9,136 nt of DNA from Treponema sp. (GTDB taxonomy: Bacteria > Spirochaetota > Spirochaetia > Treponematales > Breznakiellaceae): NCBI GenBank assembly GCA_009780285.1, contig WRAL01000036.1:1-9136 (forward strand), written 5' to 3'. Under the pieces are notes generated by a model. It made no database searches and had not been told where the DNA came from. It saw nothing but the letters and a program-made list of their open reading frames with translations. Position 1 is the stretch's first letter; every line of letters begins with the position of its first letter. Shown piece by piece: positions 6,974 through 9,136 of the stretch. The translations under genes and the position numbers were made by a program.

Positions 6974-7158
6974 TGCCAGCCTACGCAAGACCTGAGCTTG
7001 AGGAAGCGCATAAAGCCCTGCTTTCAACCCTGCGCAAATGCGAAAAAATAGACCTCGCCAAGCAAGGCGCGTCGCAGCGCTCCTTGCTTGAGCGCCGCAT
7101 TGCCGCCCTGAAGATCGCGCTTGAATTGATCGAGCGCGAGATTTCGGCGCTGGGCTAA
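6973..7158 (+). CDS. Small helical protein of unknown function, coupled to the TPR-like gene
   Basis: The 61-residue product MPAYARPELEEAHKALLSTL... is fully helical in appearance. It has a conserved-looking core (STLRKCEKIDLAKQGASQRS, then LLERRIAALKIALELIE) that I recall resembles uncharacterised small proteins of other spirochaetes and Firmicutes, though I cannot name a family. There is no signal peptide or membrane segment. The start codon shares one base with the preceding stop (TAATG at 6971-6975) and has no ribosome site of its own. Termination-reinitiation is therefore the likely mode of translation. This tight linkage and the coding-like amino acid pattern are the reasons to call it a gene. 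Confidence 0.72.
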   Translation: MPAYARPELEEAHKALLSTLRKCEKIDLAKQGASQRSLLERRIAALKIALELIEREISALG

Positions 7159-7191
7159 TGGCAAGCCGAATACCTGCAAATGGAGGTTTAC

Positions 7192-7521
7192 ATGCGAATG
7201 GCTTTACTTTTTAAAACGTTTGTCTTCGCTTTTTGCGCCATGCTTGTGTCCTGCAACCCTAATTAAGAATCGGCCATCGTTCGCGTTTACAATGATTCGG
7301 GCTTTATTTTAACGGACGTGAATATTAGTCCAGGCGGTTTTTGGAAAACGCTTGAGGATGGCGAAAACGTGGAGGCCATCAGCGGATGGGTTGGATCTAA
7401 ATCTCAGTTTATTTACGCTGAATTTGTGAAAGGGCAAGTAACACATCGTATTAATAAGCGAGTATACGGCGGCGACGTTACAGCTCTGCGAATTTACGAA
7501 GACAGCTGGGAATGGAAATAA
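7192..7521 (+). pseudogene. Small lipoprotein gene interrupted by an in-frame stop
   Basis: GGAGG at 7182-7186 precedes ATG 7192. The product begins MRMALLFKTFVFAFCAMLVSC, a lipoprotein signal with lipobox LVSC and the lipidated cysteine at 21, then NPN and a TAA at 7264-7266. The same frame stays open after the stop to TAA 7519-7521, reading ESAIVRVYNDSGFILTDVNI and ending ALRIYEDSWEWK. This parallels the intact gene directly downstream, which has IRVCNDSGFDLTNIYV and VLRIYDNREEWE at the same relative places. One nonsense change thus separates the signal peptide from the mature domain. GTG 7318 could in principle restart translation, but the product would lack both signal and the conserved first strand. 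A sequencing error or stop readthrough cannot be excluded. Confidence 0.75.
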
Positions 7522-7673
7522 GAAAATCCAAGAACCAGCAAGGGGGCCCTATGCGTAAGACCTCAATTATAATTGCATCTGCACTTGCCTTTTGCGCGCT
7601 ATTTGCGTCCTGCTACGACTCCGCTCCTGCCTGGTCGGAGGCCGTTATTCGCGTTTGCAATGATTCGGGCTTT
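7280..7673 (+). repeat. Direct repeat within the two tandem lipoprotein genes
   Basis: Bases 7280-7305 and 7648-7673 match at 25 of 26 positions, offset by 368 bases. The repeat encodes the shared strand (I)RVxNDSGF in each copy. The remaining parts of the genes are more diverged at the DNA level, so this is the best kept part of an older tandem duplication, and a possible site for recombination between copies. Confidence 0.7.
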
Positions 7674-7898
7674 GATCTGACGAATATCTATGTAGAGGAT
7701 GCAAGGACAATCGGTGGTATGGAGGATATCGAGGCAGGCTGGAGTCTGGAGGCCAGCTGGAATTGGCAGAGCGGAAAAAAAACGGATATAACCATTAGTT
7801 TCGTCAGGAATGGAATTAAACGCCAGGCGAATAGGAGCGTAAACCACGGCGACAGGATAGTTCTGCGGATTTATGATAACCGAGAGGAATGGGAATAA
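7551..7898 (+). CDS. Small lipoprotein of unknown function (intact copy)
   Basis: The 115-residue product begins MRKTSIIIASALAFCALFASC. It has a short basic start, a hydrophobic core and a relaxed spirochaete-style lipobox (FASC) with the lipidation cysteine at 21. It is expected to be anchored in the membrane, facing the periplasm or cell surface. The mature part (about 95 residues) alternates polar and hydrophobic residues and looks like a small beta-sandwich: AVIRVCNDSGFDLTNIYV, then a tryptophan-rich middle (GWSLEASWNWQSG), then DRIVLRIYDNREEWE. Start 7551 is chosen because AGGGGG at 7541-7546 precedes it and the signal begins there. An in-frame ATG at 7512 would add a charged leader and overlap the upstream copy. 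It is a diverged tandem duplicate of the interrupted gene at 7192-7521. Function unknown. Confidence 0.83.
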   Translation: MRKTSIIIASALAFCALFASCYDSAPAWSEAVIRVCNDSGFDLTNIYVEDARTIGGMEDIEAGWSLEASWNWQSGKKTDITISFVRNGIKRQANRSVNHGDRIVLRIYDNREEWE

Positions 7899-7940
7899 AC
7901 GCCCTGAGCTTTTCCTTGTTGTTTAACCGGTTCCTCCAAT

Positions 7941-7969
7941 TTGCTCTCTTGCGCCTAAACCTGTAATTT
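7941..7969 (+). promoter_or_regulatory. Possible promoter for the TraX-family gene
   Basis: TTGCTC at 7941-7946 and TAATTT at 7964-7969 are separated by 17 bases. An overlapping alternative is TTGCGC at 7949-7954 with TTATGT at 7971-7976, 16 bases apart. Neither is a strong match. The 128-base gap between the lipoprotein gene and the TraX gene, with locally AT-rich DNA, makes an independent promoter plausible. Confidence 0.35.
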
Positions 7970-8010
7970 GTTATGTTTCCGTATATCCCATGTCATTCAC
8001 GAGACATAAC
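7970..8010 (+). repeat. Inverted repeat upstream of the TraX-family gene
   Basis: GTTATGTTTC at 7970-7979 and GAGACATAAC at 8001-8010 are inverted copies with nine of ten matches, separated by 21 bases. The second arm ends four bases before the ribosome site (GAGGAGG, 8014-8020). It could be a leader-RNA stem or a bipartite protein-binding site next to the promoter. No run of T follows, so it is not an intrinsic terminator. Confidence 0.5.
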
Positions 8011-8026
8011 TTAGAGGAGGCGCGTT

Positions 8027-8845
8027 ATGAACGCCCAGATTGGTATTGCAGGCAGATTTCGATTGAACGCAACCGCAATTAAGATTATCGCGATTGCGCT
8101 TATGCTCGTCGATCACATCCACCAGATGTTTAGCTGGGCTGGAGTGCCCGTAGTGCTTAAATGGTTTGGCCGCCCGGTTTTCCCGCTGTTACTTTTTATA
8201 ATGGCTGAAAGTTTCTATCACACGCGCGATAGGAAGAAATTCCTTTTCAGGTTGCTCATCGGCGCGTGGTTTATGGTGATAGCCAACACGGTTTTGCAAG
8301 CGCTCATGCCAAACTATGAAATAGTACTTATGAACGGCGCGTTTATGTCCTTCTTTGTCGCCGGTCTTTATATGCTGTTTTGGGATATGCTTGTCGCAGG
8401 CATTAAAACGAAAAGTCCAAAAAAAATAATAGCCGCGATTCTCTTGTGCTTTGTTCCCGTGCTTTCGGGGCTTCCGGCTTTGTTTATCGCGCAGTTTGCG
8501 TTTCAGTGGCAGCTGCCCCTTCCCGTTTTAAGGCTGATAATAAACGCCTTCCTTTTGCTGCCCAGCGTTTTTACGCAGGAAGCCGGGCTGATCATGGCGC
8601 TGGGGGTTTTGTTCTATATTTTTAAAACGCGGCGCCTTGCGCAAATAGCGGCGCTTGTCGCTTTCTCCCTCTTTTACTTTGCTATGGGCAATGACGCCGC
8701 GAATCAATGGCTTATGGTATTAGCCGCAATTCCCATGCTATTGTACAATGGCGAAAAAGGCCTTGGGATAAAATACTTTTTCTACGTTTTTTATCCGGCG
8801 CATATCTATCTCCTGTACGTAGCCGCGACGCTGATAAAGGGCTAA
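8027..8845 (+). CDS. TraX-family integral membrane protein
   Basis: Multi-pass inner-membrane protein related to TraX, the F-plasmid enzyme that N-acetylates pilin. Chromosomal members are usually of unknown substrate. The 272 residues have about eight hydrophobic segments. Family motifs are clear: the N-terminal LNATAIKIIAIALMLVDHIH with D29-H30, FGRPVFPLLLFIMAESFYHTR (47-67, with E61 and H65), KKFLFRLL, and the C-terminal KYFFYVFYPAHIYLLYVA with H259. The start has GAGGAGG at 8014-8020, six bases before the ATG. No conjugation, pilin or relaxase gene is nearby, so a role in conjugation is not supported; acylation of an envelope component is a reasonable guess. The gene lies alone between a lipoprotein pair and recA. 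The family call is firm and the function open. Confidence 0.92.
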   Translation: MNAQIGIAGRFRLNATAIKIIAIALMLVDHIHQMFSWAGVPVVLKWFGRPVFPLLLFIMAESFYHTRDRKKFLFRLLIGAWFMVIANTVLQALMPNYEIVLMNGAFMSFFVAGLYMLFWDMLVAGIKTKSPKKIIAAILLCFVPVLSGLPALFIAQFAFQWQLPLPVLRLIINAFLLLPSVFTQEAGLIMALGVLFYIFKTRRLAQIAALVAFSLFYFAMGNDAANQWLMVLAAIPMLLYNGEKGLGIKYFFYVFYPAHIYLLYVAATLIKG

Positions 8846-8876
8846 GCCCGGAAGTCCGGGAAGGGCAGACTCGGGC
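8846..8876 (+). terminator. Weak stem-loop after the TraX-family gene
   Basis: CCCGG at 8847-8851 can pair with CCGGG at 8856-8860, or GCCCG at 8846-8850 with CGGGC at 8872-8876. Both begin directly after the stop codon. There is no proper T run, only ATTATTCC, so termination here is doubtful. Confidence 0.25.
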
Positions 8877-8903
8877 ATTATTCCCCTCCTTCCAGCCAGA
8901 GGA

Positions 8904-8932
8904 TTGTAGCGCGGGCAAAAAAAGGGTATAAT
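8904..8932 (+). promoter_or_regulatory. Sigma-70-type promoter for recA
   Basis: TTGTAG at 8904-8909 and a perfect TATAAT at 8927-8932 are separated by exactly 17 bases, 60 bases before the recA start. This is the best promoter in the window. No Gram-negative (CTG-N10-CAG) or Bacillus-type (GAAC-N4-GTTC) LexA box was found near it. Confidence 0.75.
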
Positions 8933-8940
8933 TTTCCCGC
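8911..8940 (+). repeat. Inverted repeat over the recA promoter
   Basis: GCGGG-C-AAAA at 8911-8920 and TTTTCCCGC at 8932-8940 are inverted copies apart from one extra C. The repeat covers the spacer and the -10 box, a typical place for a repressor site, though the A/T-rich parts make chance pairing easier. Confidence 0.4.
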
Positions 8941-8992
8941 TGGACTAAAGCAAAACGCGATTCCGCGCCATATATAGGGTAGGAGAGTAATC

Positions 8993-9136
8993 ATGGCTAA
9001 AAACGAGGAAAAAACGAGGGGGGATCCTAACGCCTCCCCGGAGGAAAAGGCGAAGGCGCTGGAGGCGGCCCGCTTGCAAATCGAGAAGCAGTTCGGCGCG
9101 GGCTCCCTTATCAAGCTGGGATCGCGCGACAACGCG
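8993..9136 (+). CDS. recA: Recombinase RecA, N-terminal part (runs off the window)
   Basis: The first 48 codons of RecA, the DNA-dependent ATPase that forms filaments for homologous recombination and repair. After a charged leader, MAKNEEKTRGDPNASPEEK, the sequence reads KALEAARLQIEKQFGAGSLIKLGSRDNA. This matches the N-terminal helix and first strand of RecA (the common form is ALxxALxQIEKQFGKGSIMRLG). The Walker A motif and all catalytic residues lie beyond the window. The start is supported by AGGAGAG at 8981-8987 and the promoter at 8904-8932. The gene appears to be transcribed from its own promoter rather than from the TraX gene. Confidence 0.93.
   Translation, partial: MAKNEEKTRGDPNASPEEKAKALEAARLQIEKQFGAGSLIKLGSRDNA

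Noticed and set aside
7318..7521. Independent 67-codon gene starting at GTG 7318
   Set aside because: It is the downstream part of the interrupted lipoprotein gene, lacks a ribosome site and would have no signal peptide.
8878..9132. 84-codon - strand frame over the recA promoter and start
   Set aside because: It would cover the recA promoter and is antisense to conserved RecA sequence; no ribosome site or family resemblance.
1..9136. CRISPR array, tRNA, rRNA, insertion sequence or phage attachment site
   Set aside because: No regularly spaced repeats, cloverleaf-like segments, transposase motifs or flanking duplications were seen on either strand by eye.

Overview
The window looks like a chromosomal segment from a GC-rich spirochaete, probably a Treponema relative. 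This is inferred from the gene order of the V-type ATPase cluster (A-B-D-I-K), the treponeme-like N-terminus of subunit I, the 432-residue B subunit and two Cys-21 lipoprotein signals. No rRNA or other decisive phylogenetic marker is present, so the genus is a hypothesis. All credible genes lie on the + strand.

Bases 1-4613 hold the downstream part of a V-type (A/V-type) ATPase operon: the last codons of subunit A, then complete subunits B, D, I and K. A 72-codon ORF of unknown function sits between D and I, tightly packed and overlapping the start of I by four bases. B and D belong to the soluble V1 head and central stalk. I and K form the membrane Vo part: stator with half-channels, and rotor ring. 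K keeps the residues known to bind Na+ in Enterococcus hirae NtpK, so a sodium pump is plausible. A terminator-like hairpin lies between I and K, and a strong GC hairpin with a T-rich tail follows K.

Bases 4669-7158 hold ispG (iron-sulfur enzyme of the MEP isoprenoid pathway), a secreted protein with TPR-like helical repeats, and a 61-residue helical protein whose start overlaps the preceding stop. These three are close enough to be cotranscribed.

Bases 7159-8845 look more accessory and are visibly AT-richer. They hold two tandem paralogous small lipoprotein genes, the first broken by an in-frame TAA, and a chromosomal TraX-family membrane protein preceded by an inverted repeat. Bases 8846-8992 hold a good sigma-70-type promoter, and recA begins at 8993 and runs off the window.

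No CRISPR array, tRNA, rRNA, insertion sequence or integrase was seen. The least explained items are the small ORF inside the ATPase operon, the interrupted lipoprotein beside its intact copy, and the hairpins placed between ATPase subunit genes and against the ispG start.
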